Shown: positions 34,001-45,216 of the stretch, in pieces
Numbering within the stretch: the stretch's first letter is position 1
How the letters are laid out: each line of letters opens with the position of its first letter
Origin: Neptuniibacter halophilus
GTDB lineage: Bacteria; Pseudomonadota; Gammaproteobacteria; Pseudomonadales; Balneatricaceae
Assembly: GCF_030295765.1 (NCBI RefSeq)
Contig: NZ_AP027292.1
Coordinates: 3,472,001-3,536,000 of the forward strand
Direction: 5' to 3'
DNA: 64,000 bases
Notes under the pieces: generated by a model
Told to the model about the DNA's origin: nothing
What the model saw: only the letters and a program-made list of their open reading frames with translations
Databases searched by the model: none
Made by a program: the position numbers and the translations under genes

Positions 34001-35962
34001 ATGAACAAGATAAGCGGGTTAAGTTTAAAGAGTAAGGTGGGACTGAGTTTTGGCTTTGTATTACTGCTGTTAGTAGCTGCGTCGTTCTCTGGCATCTCCG
34101 GATTGCAGCATTCGGAAAGCGGTTTTATCCAGTACCGGGAGCTGGCAAGAGATACAAACCTTGCCGGGCGCTTGCAGGCCAATATGCTGGAGGTTCAGAT
34201 GGAGGTAAAAAGCTACCTTATTCATCACGATGAGGAGAGTCTGGCGCGCTACCAGCAGCGAAAAGCTGCCATGAATACGTTTCTTGAACAGGCACGGGTG
34301 GAGATTACTCATCCCGAGCGTAAATCGCTGATCCGGGAAACAAGTGACCTCTGGCAGGCCTATGAAAACACCTTTACTGCCATGATTGATCTGGTGAATA
34401 AGGAAGATCAGCTCTATTACAACGTACTGGCCCAGCAGGGGCCGGTGATGCGAAAAAATATCACCCAGTTACGTGAGTACCTGAAACAGCAGGGCGAAAC
34501 TGAAAACGTTTATATTGTTGCTGATCTGCAGGAAGACCTGTTGCTGGCTCGCCTGTATCTGGTTCGCTTTATGGAAAAAAACCATCAGGAAGATTTCGAT
34601 ATCGCAATCAACAAGCTTGAAGGGGCCTTACCGGCTCATAGTATCCGTCTGCAGGAGAGGGGGCTGGATACTCAGGCTAATACCTATCTGCAACAGTTCA
34701 ATCAGGCGAGTCGACAGTATGCTGAGGCAACACGCCAGATTCATGAGGTGATCAACCAGCAGAATCTGATGATCAGCAAAAAGCTGGAAACGATCGGTCC
34801 GCAGGTGGCGGATAATGTTGAGGAGGTCAAACTCTCTGTTATGGCGCAGCAGGATGAACTGGGGCCACAACTGCAGGCGCGGAATCATCAGGATCTGGTA
34901 TTGGTCAGCAGCATTTCAGCTCTGGCGGTGGTACTCGGTGTGATATTTGCGTTTGCTATTACGCGTATGATTACCCGGCCGATACTGCGTGTGGTTGAGT
35001 TTGCCAATGTACTGGCATCGGGAGATCTGACCCAGCAACTGAATATCACCAGTCGGGATGAGGTTGGTAAATTGCAGGGTTCGCTGGGTGAGACCAGTGC
35101 CAGCCTGCGGGATATGCTGCAGGAGATCAGCAGCGCCAGCTTCAATATGAGCTCATCAGCGGAGGAGCTGGCGGTACTGACCGAACAGGCCCGCACCGGC
35201 ACTCTGCAGCAGCAGGAGGAGACTGATCAGGTGGCTACCGCCGTGACGGAGATGGCGTATACCGCTCAGCATGTATCAGATAATGCCGCCGCGGCTGCTT
35301 CTTCTGCTGACAGTGCCAATCATCAGGTAGATCAGGGGCGGATGAAAATGCGTACCGCCACTGAGGGGATGACCCGACTCTCTTCCAGCCTGAACCGGAC
35401 GTCCCAGGAGGTGGAGCACCTGCAGCAGAAAACCCGGGATATTAACGCCATTCTGGATGTGATCCGGGAGATTGCCGAGCAGACTAATCTGCTGGCACTG
35501 AACGCTGCGATCGAGGCTGCACGGGCCGGTGAGCAGGGCAGAGGCTTTGCGGTGGTGGCTGACGAAGTGCGCGGCCTGGCTCAGCGTACACAGCAATCTA
35601 CAGAGATGATCCATCAACTGATCGGTGATCTGCAGGAAAGGGCCAACCTCAGCGTATCGGTGATGAGTGAGGGTACCCGTGAGGCTAGTGAATGTATCAT
35701 TCTGGTGGATCAGGCGGATTCTGCACTGAACCAGATCAGTCTGGCGGTGAAACAGATGAATGATGTGAACGCCCAGATTGCCAGCTCTGCCGAGCAGCAG
35801 AGCGTAGTCGCGGAGCAGATTAGCAACAGTATCAGTAATGTCAGGGTCATTGCCGAACAAAGCCGGGCGGCAGCGGACGAAACAGCCAATTCCAGTATCG
35901 CACTGAGTGATGTGGCTAACCGTCTGCGAGAGATGGTACAGCGCTTCAGATTAAGCGCTTAA
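34001..35962 (+). CDS. Methyl-accepting chemotaxis receptor, probably HBM-type, Fur-linked
   Basis: This 653-residue receptor has membrane helices at about 10-32 and 303-325. They enclose a roughly 270-residue all-helical periplasmic sensor, of a size typical of helical bimodular (HBM) domains. A HAMP domain (about 325-380) and a signalling domain follow, with the tip [20 protein letters not shown] near 493-515. HBM receptors in Pseudomonas bind organic acids. A Fur-like site upstream suggests iron-limited expression, so iron-chelating carboxylates are a possible but unproven signal. Confidence 0.93.
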   Translation: MNKISGLSLKSKVGLSFGFVLLLLVAASFSGISGLQHSESGFIQYRELARDTNLAGRLQANMLEVQMEVKSYLIHHDEESLARYQQRKAAMNTFLEQARVEITHPERKSLIRETSDLWQAYENTFTAMIDLVNKEDQLYYNVLAQQGPVMRKNITQLREYLKQQGETENVYIVADLQEDLLLARLYLVRFMEKNHQEDFDIAINKLEGALPAHSIRLQERGLDTQANTYLQQFNQASRQYAEATRQIHEVINQQNLMISKKLETIGPQVADNVEEVKLSVMAQQDELGPQLQARNHQDLVLVSSISALAVVLGVIFAFAITRMITRPILRVVEFANVLASGDLTQQLNITSRDEVGKLQGSLGETSASLRDMLQEISSASFNMSSSAEELAVLTEQARTGTLQQQEETDQVATAVTEMAYTAQHVSDNAAAAASSADSANHQVDQGRMKMRTATEGMTRLSSSLNRTSQEVEHLQQKTRDINAILDVIREIAEQTNLLALNAAIEAARAGEQGRGFAVVADEVRGLAQRTQQSTEMIHQLIGDLQERANLSVSVMSEGTREASECIILVDQADSALNQISLAVKQMNDVNAQIASSAEQQSVVAEQISNSISNVRVIAEQSRAAADETANSSIALSDVANRLREMVQRFRLSA

Positions 35963-36012
35963 TCGCTGGCATAACAATACATTATTAAGAATCATCAGCG
36001 CGGTCAGACGGG

Positions 36013-36891
36013 TTAAGGCGTTTCAGCCAGTCTGGCCGCCAGGTGGTCAATCAGCATTCTTACCTTGGGCGAGACAAAACGGTTGTTGGGAAACAACGCC
36101 CAGATGCCTTCATCTGAGGGTTGGTAATTAGCCAGTACGGCGATCAGCTCCCGGCTATCGAGGTAGGGCTGTACGTAGTAATCAGGCAACTGAACCAACC
36201 CAATTCCTTTTAAAGCGGCGTCCGTCAATGCCTGTCCGCTGTTATAGCGCAGGCTTCCTTTAATCTTGACGTTACGTTCCATCCCATGTTGCTGAAAACG
36301 CCAGAACTCAAGTGTCCCCTGCAGACAGTTGTGCTGATCCAGCTCTTCGAGCAGGTGGGGTTCACCGCGGGTTGCCAGATAATGCGGGCTGGCACAGACA
36401 TAAAGCCGGCGTGAAGAGAGACGTTTGGCCATCAGACTGGAATCCTCCAGCCGGCCCAGACGAATAGCCAGATCATAACCGGAATCCACCAGATCGAGTT
36501 TCTGATTGGTGAAATGGATCTCTATCTCGACCGCCGGATAATTGACCGAAAATTCGTTTATCAGCGGGGCTATCCGGCTTTCGCCGAAGGTAGTGGGAGC
36601 GGTCAGCCGCAGCCGACCCCGGGGGGCGCTCTGGTACTGGGTGACGGCCCGCTCAGCTTCCTCCAGCCCATCGACCAGTTGCCGGCAATGCTGGTAATAA
36701 AGGTCGCCGGCTTCTGTGATCGATACTTTGCGGGTGGTTCGATAAAACAGTTTGGTGGCAAGGCGATCTTCCAGCGCGCTGATCTGGCGGCTGACCTGTG
36801 CAGTCGAGATCCCAAGTTGACGGGCAGCCTGGGTGAAACTGCTGGTTTCTGCAACGGCAACAAACTCAGTTATTCCATCCCATTGAATCAT
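36013..36891 (-). CDS. LysR-family regulator divergent from frmA
   Basis: This 292-residue LysR protein has the HTH at about 5-62 (TQAARQLGISTAQVSRQISALE) and a C-terminal effector domain. It resembles the large group of LysR proteins that control neighbouring dehydrogenases. Divergence from the frmA-frmB pair suggests it regulates them, in place of the FrmR repressor of enterobacteria. Confidence 0.92.
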   Translation of the reverse strand: MIQWDGITEFVAVAETSSFTQAARQLGISTAQVSRQISALEDRLATKLFYRTTRKVSITEAGDLYYQHCRQLVDGLEEAERAVTQYQSAPRGRLRLTAPTTFGESRIAPLINEFSVNYPAVEIEIHFTNQKLDLVDSGYDLAIRLGRLEDSSLMAKRLSSRRLYVCASPHYLATRGEPHLLEELDQHNCLQGTLEFWRFQQHGMERNVKIKGSLRYNSGQALTDAALKGIGLVQLPDYYVQPYLDSRELIAVLANYQPSDEGIWALFPNNRFVSPKVRMLIDHLAARLAETP

Positions 36892-36930
36892 TGTTACACC
36901 ACAGAAAAAGTAATTTGCAGAAGCGTCATA

Positions 36931-36958
36931 TTATCACTTGTGAGTAATTAACTACAAT
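36931..36958 (+). promoter_or_regulatory. Candidate frmA promoter with overlapping near-palindrome
   Basis: TTATCA (36931-36936) and TACAAT (36953-36958) are 16 bases apart. The -35 region lies in a near-palindrome, TTATCAC-TT-GTGAGTAA, which could be the binding site of the divergent LysR regulator. Confidence 0.45.
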
Positions 36959-36978
36959 GAATGCATCTGAAGGAGTGA

Positions 36979-38178
<1,200 letters not shown>

Positions 38179-38187
38179 TCCCAGCGC

Positions 38188-38212
38188 GCAGCCCCGCCCT
38201 GTGCGGGGCTGC
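38188..38212 (+). promoter_or_regulatory. Intercistronic hairpin between frmA and frmB
   Basis: GCAGCCCCGC and GCGGGGCTGC pair perfectly (10 bp) around CCTGT. No T-tract follows and the frmB SD (AGGAG, 38213-38217) begins immediately after, so this is more likely an mRNA stability or translation element than a terminator. Confidence 0.6.
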
Positions 38213-38222
38213 AGGAGTGCTT

Positions 38223-39071
38223 ATGAGTGTAGAAAATCTGACCCAGAACCGCTGTTTTGGCGGCTGGATGAAGCAGTATCAGCATCAGTCTGCAGTGCTG
38301 AATTGCAGTATGCGATTCAGTATCTATCTGCCACCTCAGGTCAATGAGGGGGAGCGGGTGCCGGTACTTTACTGGCTATCGGGGCTGACCTGCACCGATG
38401 AAAACTTTATGCAGAAAGCCGGGGCGCAGCGCATTGCGGCCGAGCTCGGTATCGCCGTAGTTGCACCCGACACCAGTCCACGTGGCGAAACCGTCGCCGA
38501 CGATGCAGACGGTGCGTATGACCTGGGTCTGGGGGCAGGGTTCTATCTCAATGCCACAGAGCAACCCTGGTCAGAGCACTATCAGATGTATGATTACATC
38601 ACCCGGGAGTTACCTGCGCTGGTGGAGGAGTTGTTTCCGGTGACGGATAAGCGTGCCATCTCCGGACACTCCATGGGCGGTCACGGTGCGATTACGATTG
38701 CACTGAAGAACCCGGCAGCTTACTGCTCGGTTTCTGCGTTCAGTCCGATCTGTAATCCGATGCAATGTCCGTGGGGGCAGAAAGCGTTCACGGCCTATCT
38801 GGGGGCCGATAAGCGTCTCTGGCAGGCGTATGATGCCTGTTATCTGCTGCGTGAGAGCCAGGATCAACTGCCGATGCTGGTCGATCAGGGCAATGCGGAT
38901 CAGTTCCTTGAAGAGCAGTTGCGTCCTGAAACACTGGTAGCTGCGGCAGAAAGTCGTGATTATCCGCTGCAGATGCGTCAGCACGATGGCTATGATCACA
39001 GTTATTACTTTATCGCCAGCTTCATCGAAGATCATCTGCGTTTCCATGCGCAGTATCTGAATCAGGCCTGA
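38223..39071 (+). CDS. frmB: S-formylglutathione hydrolase
   Basis: This 282-residue esterase-D-type alpha/beta hydrolase splits S-formylglutathione to formate and glutathione, the step after FrmA. Ser150 lies in GHSMGGHGA, an Asp in VDQGNAD, and a His in GYDHSYYF near the C-terminus. The ATG at 38223 has an AGGAG SD. The frmA-frmB order implies one operon for formaldehyde removal. Confidence 0.97.
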   Translation: MSVENLTQNRCFGGWMKQYQHQSAVLNCSMRFSIYLPPQVNEGERVPVLYWLSGLTCTDENFMQKAGAQRIAAELGIAVVAPDTSPRGETVADDADGAYDLGLGAGFYLNATEQPWSEHYQMYDYITRELPALVEELFPVTDKRAISGHSMGGHGAITIALKNPAAYCSVSAFSPICNPMQCPWGQKAFTAYLGADKRLWQAYDACYLLRESQDQLPMLVDQGNADQFLEEQLRPETLVAAAESRDYPLQMRQHDGYDHSYYFIASFIEDHLRFHAQYLNQA

Positions 39072-39302
39072 GCCTGCCAAACCCCAGCCGGTGGTCGATT
39101 TGCTGGCTGGTGTTGTCGCCGAATCACTCCGGGCGACTCTCTGCGGGGCTTACCTGCCTCCAGTTTCCAACCGCACAAGCCTCATCTATGCTTAACTGAG
39201 TTACCTCAGCCGGGCCCGGGTCCGCATGCATACAGGGTATTTCGGTCATAAAGCCGCAGTTTGGCGAGCCTCTGTTTTTGAACGCTTAATAGGGACGGAA
39301 CC

Positions 39303-41369
39303 ATGATTCCAGCGCAAAAACCAGCTACAGAACAGCAGCGACTGGCTGCCTTGCAGAGTTATCATATTCTGGATACTCCTGAGGAACAGGAGTTTAATGA
39401 CCTCGCACGGCTTGCATCAGAAATCTGTGAAGCTCCCATTGCACTGGTCAGCCTGATTGATGCAGAAAGGCAGTGGTTCAAGGCGCATATCGGTTTAGAC
39501 AGTTGCCGTGAAACACCCCGGGACTGGGCTTTTTGTGCCCACGCGATTCTTCAGGATGGGCTGTTTGAAGTCGAAGACGCCAGCAGTGACCCACGTTTTA
39601 CAGACAACCCGCTGGTACAGGGCGAGCCGAACATTCGTTTCTATGCCGGTGCCCCTCTGATCACTCCCGATGGAGAGTCACTGGGAACCCTATGTGCCAT
39701 CAGCGACCAGCCAAAACAGCTCGATGATTTTCAGCGCCGGGCTTTGCAGGTGCTCAGTCGGGAGGTGGTTGCCCGGCTGGAACTGCGCAAAAAGGTGGTT
39801 CAACTGGCGCAGGCTGATGAATTCAAATCGATCTTTCTTGCAAATGTCAGTCATGAGATCCGCACCCCGCTGAACGGTGTGATGGGGTTAACCAATCTGC
39901 TGCTGACGACCCCTTTATCGGAACAGCAAACGCAGTATACCCACTCGATTAAACGCAGTGGTGAAGCCCTGCTGCGAATCATCAATGATGTGCTGGATCT
40001 GTCGAAGGTGGAATCAGGCAAACTGGCGATTGAATCGATTCCGTTCGACCTGAATCAGTTGCTGGACGATGTGGTGGACTGTTTCAGCCAACTGGCAGCA
40101 GAGAAAGGCATCAGGCTGATTAACCGGGTCAGCACCCGAGATCACATGTTGCGTGGTGACCCCCACAGGATCCGCCAGATTCTGAGTAATCTGGTCAGTA
40201 ATGCGATTAAATTTACGGAAACCGGCAGCGTCGAAATCAGTGATACCAGTCGCCACCCAAAAGAAGGGCTGGAGCTGCTGAAGCTGACTGTCACCGACAC
40301 CGGCATTGGCTTAACCGTGGAGCAGCAGCAACGGCTGTTTAAGCGGTTTGAACAGGCAGATTCCTCTGCCAGCCGCGAATATGGTGGCAGCGGTTTGGGT
40401 TTAAGTATCAGTAAGCATCTTTGTGAACTGATGCGGGGTGAGATGGGAGTGCACAGTGCCCCGGGAAAGGGCTCGGCCTTCTGGATTGCACTGCCTCTGC
40501 ATACTACGGATGAGGAGGTTATCAGGCAGGCACCTCAGCCGGATAACCCGACGCAGCAGTTTATGGGGCGGGTGCTGGTGGCGGAAGATAACCGGGTCAA
40601 TCAGATCGTTATCCGCGGTTTGCTGACACAGTTCGGGCTGGATGTGGAGTGTGTCGAAAATGGCGCACTGGCGCTCAGTAAACTTAAAACGAATTTCTAC
40701 GATATGGTGATGATGGATTGCCAGATGCCCGTTATGGATGGGTTTGAAGCGGTGCGAAATATCCATGACGTCAACACCTCGGTGCTGAACCCCCATGCAC
40801 CGATTGTAGCGATGACCGCCAATGCCATGGAGTCTGACCGGCAAGCCTGCCGGGAGGCCGGAATGGAGGAGTTCCTGCCTAAACCGATCGAGCCTGAGGC
40901 ATTGCGAGATGTGTTATCCCGCTGGCTGACACCGGCACCGGCTCAGGTCTCGCAACCGGCACCGGCCCGGCCTGAACCTGATCCTACGCCGGTGCAGAGC
41001 CCTTTAGATGCACCAACCGAACTGCACAAAGTCCTGAATTACGCCGCCTACCGACCTGAGTGGGTAGAGCCGCTTAAGGGACAGGGCGATAATCTTGAAA
41101 ACATCTATCGGGTGTTCTGGAATAACGCGCCGCAGGAGATAAACGAGTTGAGTCAGGCGCTGATCCGGCAGGATCTGGTTGCGGCGGGCCGGGTAGCTCA
41201 TTCGATCAAAGGCAGCGCCCGTATCCTTGGCGGCGAGCGACTCTGGGCACTGGCACACTTCATCGAGCAGCAGGCCAGCGCCGGGGTTGAAATGTCTCCC
41301 CGGCAGTTAGTCGGTTATCTGGAAAACTGCCTGGATGATTTCAAAACTGCGGTTAATGACGCGAAATAA
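39303..41369 (+). CDS. Soluble hybrid histidine kinase: GAF, HisKA, HATPase, receiver, HPt
   Basis: This 688-residue kinase has no membrane helix. It has an N-terminal GAF domain (about 25-160), HisKA with His184 (NVSHEIRTPLNG), an ATPase domain (about 225-410; DTGIGL and GGSGLGLSI), a receiver with Asp472 (MMDCQMP), a Pro-rich linker, and an HPt domain with His633 (AHSIKGSAR). The full phosphorelay is in one chain, so it probably passes phosphate to a separate regulator not visible nearby. It overlaps the opposite LysE gene by 17 bases. Confidence 0.95.
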   Translation: MIPAQKPATEQQRLAALQSYHILDTPEEQEFNDLARLASEICEAPIALVSLIDAERQWFKAHIGLDSCRETPRDWAFCAHAILQDGLFEVEDASSDPRFTDNPLVQGEPNIRFYAGAPLITPDGESLGTLCAISDQPKQLDDFQRRALQVLSREVVARLELRKKVVQLAQADEFKSIFLANVSHEIRTPLNGVMGLTNLLLTTPLSEQQTQYTHSIKRSGEALLRIINDVLDLSKVESGKLAIESIPFDLNQLLDDVVDCFSQLAAEKGIRLINRVSTRDHMLRGDPHRIRQILSNLVSNAIKFTETGSVEISDTSRHPKEGLELLKLTVTDTGIGLTVEQQQRLFKRFEQADSSASREYGGSGLGLSISKHLCELMRGEMGVHSAPGKGSAFWIALPLHTTDEEVIRQAPQPDNPTQQFMGRVLVAEDNRVNQIVIRGLLTQFGLDVECVENGALALSKLKTNFYDMVMMDCQMPVMDGFEAVRNIHDVNTSVLNPHAPIVAMTANAMESDRQACREAGMEEFLPKPIEPEALRDVLSRWLTPAPAQVSQPAPARPEPDPTPVQSPLDAPTELHKVLNYAAYRPEWVEPLKGQGDNLENIYRVFWNNAPQEINELSQALIRQDLVAAGRVAHSIKGSARILGGERLWALAHFIEQQASAGVEMSPRQLVGYLENCLDDFKTAVNDAK

Positions 41370-41973
41370 GATAAGCCCCTGCCGCGGCCATAATTGAGCC
41401 CGCGCTGCGGTTGAGACGTTGCATGGCCCGTTCTGATTTGAACCAGTTACGGGCTTTGCTGGCAAACAGGGCGATCATCATCAGACCCAGCATCAGGCCG
41501 ATCAGAGTGAGCAGGGCGGCCAGCCCGATATCGCTGTTGTCCAGTACGCTCAGATCCATAAAAGTGGGCAGGAAAGCGATATAGAACAGAATGACTTTCG
41601 GGTTGGAAGCTGAGATCAGAAAACCCTGAAGAAATCCCAGCAGTGCGCCACGACGGCCCTGCTGGTGCTGTTCTGCACTTTCAAGATCCAGTGGGGCTGT
41701 CCACATCTTCCAGCCCAGATAGACCAGATAGATAGCACCGACCACCCGGATCAGGGTAAACAGTTCACTCCAGTTGCTGGCGATTACTGCCAGACCATAG
41801 CAGGCCGCAATCAGGTAGAGAATATCGCTGATTGTCATACCCAGCGCCAGAAACAGGCAGGAACCTGCACCTTGCATCAGGGCACGGGCGAGGATCGCGA
41901 ACACCCCGGGACCGGGCGTGATGCCAAAGATAAAAATAGCAATGAAAAATGAGATCGCACTTTCTACGCTCAT
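41353..41973 (-). CDS. LysE-family exporter
   Basis: This 206-residue protein has six membrane helices and the LysE/RhtB signature FGITPGPGVFAILARAL at the first helix. It is a second LysE-type exporter in the window, without an adjacent regulator. The substrate is unknown. Confidence 0.92.
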   Translation of the reverse strand: MSVESAISFFIAIFIFGITPGPGVFAILARALMQGAGSCLFLALGMTISDILYLIAACYGLAVIASNWSELFTLIRVVGAIYLVYLGWKMWTAPLDLESAEQHQQGRRGALLGFLQGFLISASNPKVILFYIAFLPTFMDLSVLDNSDIGLAALLTLIGLMLGLMMIALFASKARNWFKSERAMQRLNRSAGSIMAAAGAYLISRH

Positions 41974-42024
41974 GATCAGTATCCGGTCAGCATTGAACGT
42001 TACATAAGAACAGGAAGTGTGAAT

Positions 42025-42834
42025 TTAACTCCCCAGCAGGGAAAGTACCAGCCCCCGGTTGGCATTGGCCTGAGCCTGAACGGCAATGCCGGCCTGCTCC
42101 TGTATCTGGGCTGCGGAGCGCTCAGACAGCGCTTTGGCATAATCCGTATCACCAATCCGGGAGGCGGATTCAGCCTGACTTAGATTGGATTCGGTGAGAC
42201 GGTTGATACCGGATTCAAGCCGGCTCTGGCTGGCGCCGATCTCACCACTGACGGTACTGAGGTAGCTCTGGCTCTGGTCGATAATATCCAGTGCACCGGG
42301 GTCACTGATATTCAGACTTAACAAACCCAGATCGCCCAGCTCGCCGGCAACATTAAACCGCTGTATATCCTGACCATCGTCGGCGGAAGACCCGGTCTGC
42401 AGACGCACGGATCCCTCTTCACTGAGTAATGACTGGTTATTGAACTGGCTCTGGGAAAGGGTGTCGCTGATGCCGGAGAGGAGGGCATCGGCTTCTTTCT
42501 GCAAAGCTGCGCGGTCGCTGTCGTTGAGAATGCCATTCTGAGCCTGCACCGACAGCTCCCGTATCCTCTGCAGGGAGTCATTAACCTGATTAACCCCGCC
42601 ATCGGCAATCTGCAGGGCAGAGATGCCGTCCATGCTATTGCGGATTGCACTGCTGTTGCTGAGGATATCGCTCTGCAGATTGATCAGAACCTGTAGTCCG
42701 GCCGGATCCACAGCCGCATTGTTGATGCGCTGCCCTGAGATGAGCTGTTTCTCATTCTCTTCGATGCGGTTTCGCACCTGATTAAACAGAGAATAGGATT
42801 GGCTGCTGCTTACACCTGTTGGATTAATCGGCAT
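42025..42834 (-). CDS. Short orphan flagellin-like protein
   Basis: This 269-residue protein has both conserved ends of flagellin. The N-terminus has ISGQRINNAAVDPAGLQVL, and the C-terminus has ASRIGDTDYAKAL followed by IQEQAGIAVQAQAN and LSLLGS. The middle is short, so outer D2/D3 domains are absent. The N-terminus (PINPTGVSSSQSYSLF) departs from the usual flagellin start. No other flagellar gene is nearby. It could be a minor filament component, a hook-filament-type adaptor or a secreted paralogue. Confidence 0.85.
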   Translation of the reverse strand: MPINPTGVSSSQSYSLFNQVRNRIEENEKQLISGQRINNAAVDPAGLQVLINLQSDILSNSSAIRNSMDGISALQIADGGVNQVNDSLQRIRELSVQAQNGILNDSDRAALQKEADALLSGISDTLSQSQFNNQSLLSEEGSVRLQTGSSADDGQDIQRFNVAGELGDLGLLSLNISDPGALDIIDQSQSYLSTVSGEIGASQSRLESGINRLTESNLSQAESASRIGDTDYAKALSERSAAQIQEQAGIAVQAQANANRGLVLSLLGS

Positions 42835-42935
42835 GGGGGACTCCTGAACAACTGCCTACAGTATAGTGCGCGAATCTTCTGCCGAAGTTGATTAATCTTC
42901 ATACGTGCCGTAATCATAATGGCGCGCAGGAACCC

Positions 42936-44315
42936 TTACAGCCAGCCCAGAAGCTGCCACCACAGATAGTCCAGCGGAAACAGTATCAGCAGGGTAACCG
43001 GGGTCATCGCCAGACAAAGTCGCAGGGCGTGACGCAGGGGCACTTTTGCCAGCGACATACCGACAATCAGCGGCGCCGACTGAAACGGCAGAACGATGGT
43101 CGAGAAGCCCAGTACCTGTGTCATCAGTACTGCCTGCAAACTAAAACCGCTGTTCTGGCTGAACTGTTCGGCAAAAGGCGTCAGCACGGCCGGTACGCCG
43201 GCCAACGTGGTGAAAATACTGGTAACAAAGGCCGTCAGCGAGAGCGAGAAGAAGCTCAGCAGACTGTTTTCAGGTGACAGGGGCAGCCATTGATTAAGCT
43301 GACTACCGACCAGATCGCCGAGTCCGCTATGGTTGAACAGGGTGCCAAGGCCGAGAATACCGGCCACAAAGATCAGTGAGCTGATATTAAACTGGTTGTT
43401 GAAGCTCTGCTGACTGACCAGACCGATCCCCGGCATTAACAGAATACAGGCGGTTGCCAGCCCGATCCAGGCAGCGGAGATATGGTGCAGTGAATCACTC
43501 AGCCAGAAAAGCAGTGTGATGGTCAGCAGTACCAGCAGCCGCCACTCCGGTGCTGACAGGGTTTGCGCTGCGCTGGTGTCGTCATTGCGTCTGGGATGAT
43601 CCGGGTAGAGCCAGAGAATGGCCGCAACAATCAGGATGCCTTTGAGCAGGCCCAGCACCGGGAAATGCAGCAGCAGGTATTCACCGTAAAGCGGAGTCCA
43701 CTGGTGGATGGTCTCGGCCGCGCCGATCATCACCATATTCGGGACGTTAGCCGGGAGAATTGCAAAAGTAGGGATATGGCAGCCGAAAATAGCCGCCAGA
43801 GCGACGCCAATATACCCATTACTGCCCGCTGCAAACCCGCAACGCTGAGCAATGGCCATCGCAATCGGAATACACAGCACCGCCCGGCCCATGGAGGAGG
43901 GCATCAGGAAGCCGAGCAGGGTCGTCATCAGCACGATGCCGCCAATCAGTTTCAGGTAACTACTGTCGAGATGGCTGGAAAATCCGGCAGCAATCCGTTT
44001 TGCCAGCCCGGTTTCATTGATGGCGATTCCAATAATTAAACCGGCAAAAATCAACCAGCAGGCAGTAGAGGCAAACCCGGAAAACACGACATTGGCAGGC
44101 GCTGCTGCTGTGAGCATGGCCAGAGCCATAAAGATCAGCGCGGTCAGATGTTCCGGCAGGGCGCTGGTGGCAAAGAGAATGATGGCACCGAGGATAAGCG
44201 CGGCTGAGAGTTGTTGCTGCAGAGTCAGCGAACCGGTCAGAGGGCTGAAGAAAATACCCAGCAGCATCAAGACAAGGCTCAGCAGGGCAAACAGATGGGA
44301 GCGGCTAAGGGACAT
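42936..44315 (-). CDS. SLC13/DASS-family anion transporter
   Basis: This 459-residue protein has about 12 membrane helices and the arrangement of divalent anion:Na+ symporters (SLC13/CitT group), including PSSMGRAVLCIP and NVPNMVMIG-type loop motifs. Likely substrates are di- or tricarboxylates or sulfate, but this cannot be settled here. ATG 44315 is chosen over GTG 44324 because of its SD spacing. An AraC gene is divergent and probably regulates it. Confidence 0.88.
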   Translation of the reverse strand: MSLSRSHLFALLSLVLMLLGIFFSPLTGSLTLQQQLSAALILGAIILFATSALPEHLTALIFMALAMLTAAAPANVVFSGFASTACWLIFAGLIIGIAINETGLAKRIAAGFSSHLDSSYLKLIGGIVLMTTLLGFLMPSSMGRAVLCIPIAMAIAQRCGFAAGSNGYIGVALAAIFGCHIPTFAILPANVPNMVMIGAAETIHQWTPLYGEYLLLHFPVLGLLKGILIVAAILWLYPDHPRRNDDTSAAQTLSAPEWRLLVLLTITLLFWLSDSLHHISAAWIGLATACILLMPGIGLVSQQSFNNQFNISSLIFVAGILGLGTLFNHSGLGDLVGSQLNQWLPLSPENSLLSFFSLSLTAFVTSIFTTLAGVPAVLTPFAEQFSQNSGFSLQAVLMTQVLGFSTIVLPFQSAPLIVGMSLAKVPLRHALRLCLAMTPVTLLILFPLDYLWWQLLGWL

Positions 44316-44364
44316 GGTGATCACTCTCTTGGGTCAGTACCGGATCATTGTGCCAAGAAACGGA

Positions 44365-44399
44365 ACTATATATAGTCGATAAAAAGACAAAAAGTATCG
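44365..44399. promoter_or_regulatory. Symmetric elements in the SLC13/AraC divergent promoter
   Basis: ACTATATATAGT (44365-44376) is a perfect 12-base palindrome. CGATA (44377-44381) and TATCG (44395-44399) form an adjacent inverted pair. They lie between the divergent starts and may be the AraC-type regulator's operators. Confidence 0.4.
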
Positions 44400-44415
44400 A
44401 ATATAGGACAGGCTT

Positions 44416-45216
44416 GTGTCACCCAGTCATGCATCAAAGCGTCTGCCTTCACAGATAGGCCAGCGAATCGATCCGGACCGGCCCATCATCGGTTTACGGG
44501 GTCGTCTGGCGGCGAATGTGGACATGGATCCACACGCCCATCCGCGGGCGCAGCTTGCCTATGCGGCTGAAGGCATTATCCGGGTCTATACCAATGCCGG
44601 TGTCTGGGTGGTGCCGCCGAGTCAGGCGGTATGGATACCGGGAGGGATTGAACACCGCACCACGGCAGATGTCAGTGCTGAGCTGCGTCATCTGTTTATT
44701 GATCCGGCCTATCAGCAGGCGCTGTCATCGCAGTGCAGTGTGGTTGAAGTGTCACCCCTGTTACGGGAATTGATACTGCGGGTGGCGGACTTTGGGGAGG
44801 ACTACGCTGCTGATAGCCCTGCGCGGCGGATCTGTGCCGTGATTCTGGATGAACTGCAGGCACTGAAACCCTCTCTGCTGCATCTGCCGGGAGCATCTGA
44901 CCGGCGTTTGCAGCGGGTGATGCAGGCGATGATTGCAGCACCCAATGCGGAGCTGGGGCTGGATTACTGGGCCGGACGCAGTGGCGCCAGTGCGCGGACT
45001 ATCAGTCGTTTATTTACTAAGGAGACCGGAATGAGTTTTCAGCAATGGCGACGTCAGTTGCTCTTGCAGGAGGCGGTTGATCGGCTGGGTAAAGGGCAGG
45101 CGGTAACGGATATTGCACTGGAACTGGGTTATCGCAGCCCCAGTGCATTTGTCGCCATGTTTCGTAAGGCTCTGGGCAGGCCTCCGGGGCAGTATTTTCG
45201 TGAATCCCCGGTTTAA
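44416..45216 (+). CDS. AraC-family regulator (cupin plus HTH)
   Basis: This 266-residue regulator has an N-terminal cupin domain (DPHAHPRAQLAYAAEG) and an AraC helix-turn-helix pair (about 165-260, with SARTISRLFTKETGMSFQQW and ELGYRSPSAFVAMFRKALG). The start is a GTG. It is divergent from the SLC13-type transporter. Its stop overlaps that of hisC on the other strand by four bases. Confidence 0.93.
   Translation: MSPSHASKRLPSQIGQRIDPDRPIIGLRGRLAANVDMDPHAHPRAQLAYAAEGIIRVYTNAGVWVVPPSQAVWIPGGIEHRTTADVSAELRHLFIDPAYQQALSSQCSVVEVSPLLRELILRVADFGEDYAADSPARRICAVILDELQALKPSLLHLPGASDRRLQRVMQAMIAAPNAELGLDYWAGRSGASARTISRLFTKETGMSFQQWRRQLLLQEAVDRLGKGQAVTDIALELGYRSPSAFVAMFRKALGRPPGQYFRESPV

Noticed and set aside
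38181..38212. Terminator between frmA and frmB
   Set aside because: The hairpin is strong but has no T-tract, and the downstream ribosome binding site follows immediately.
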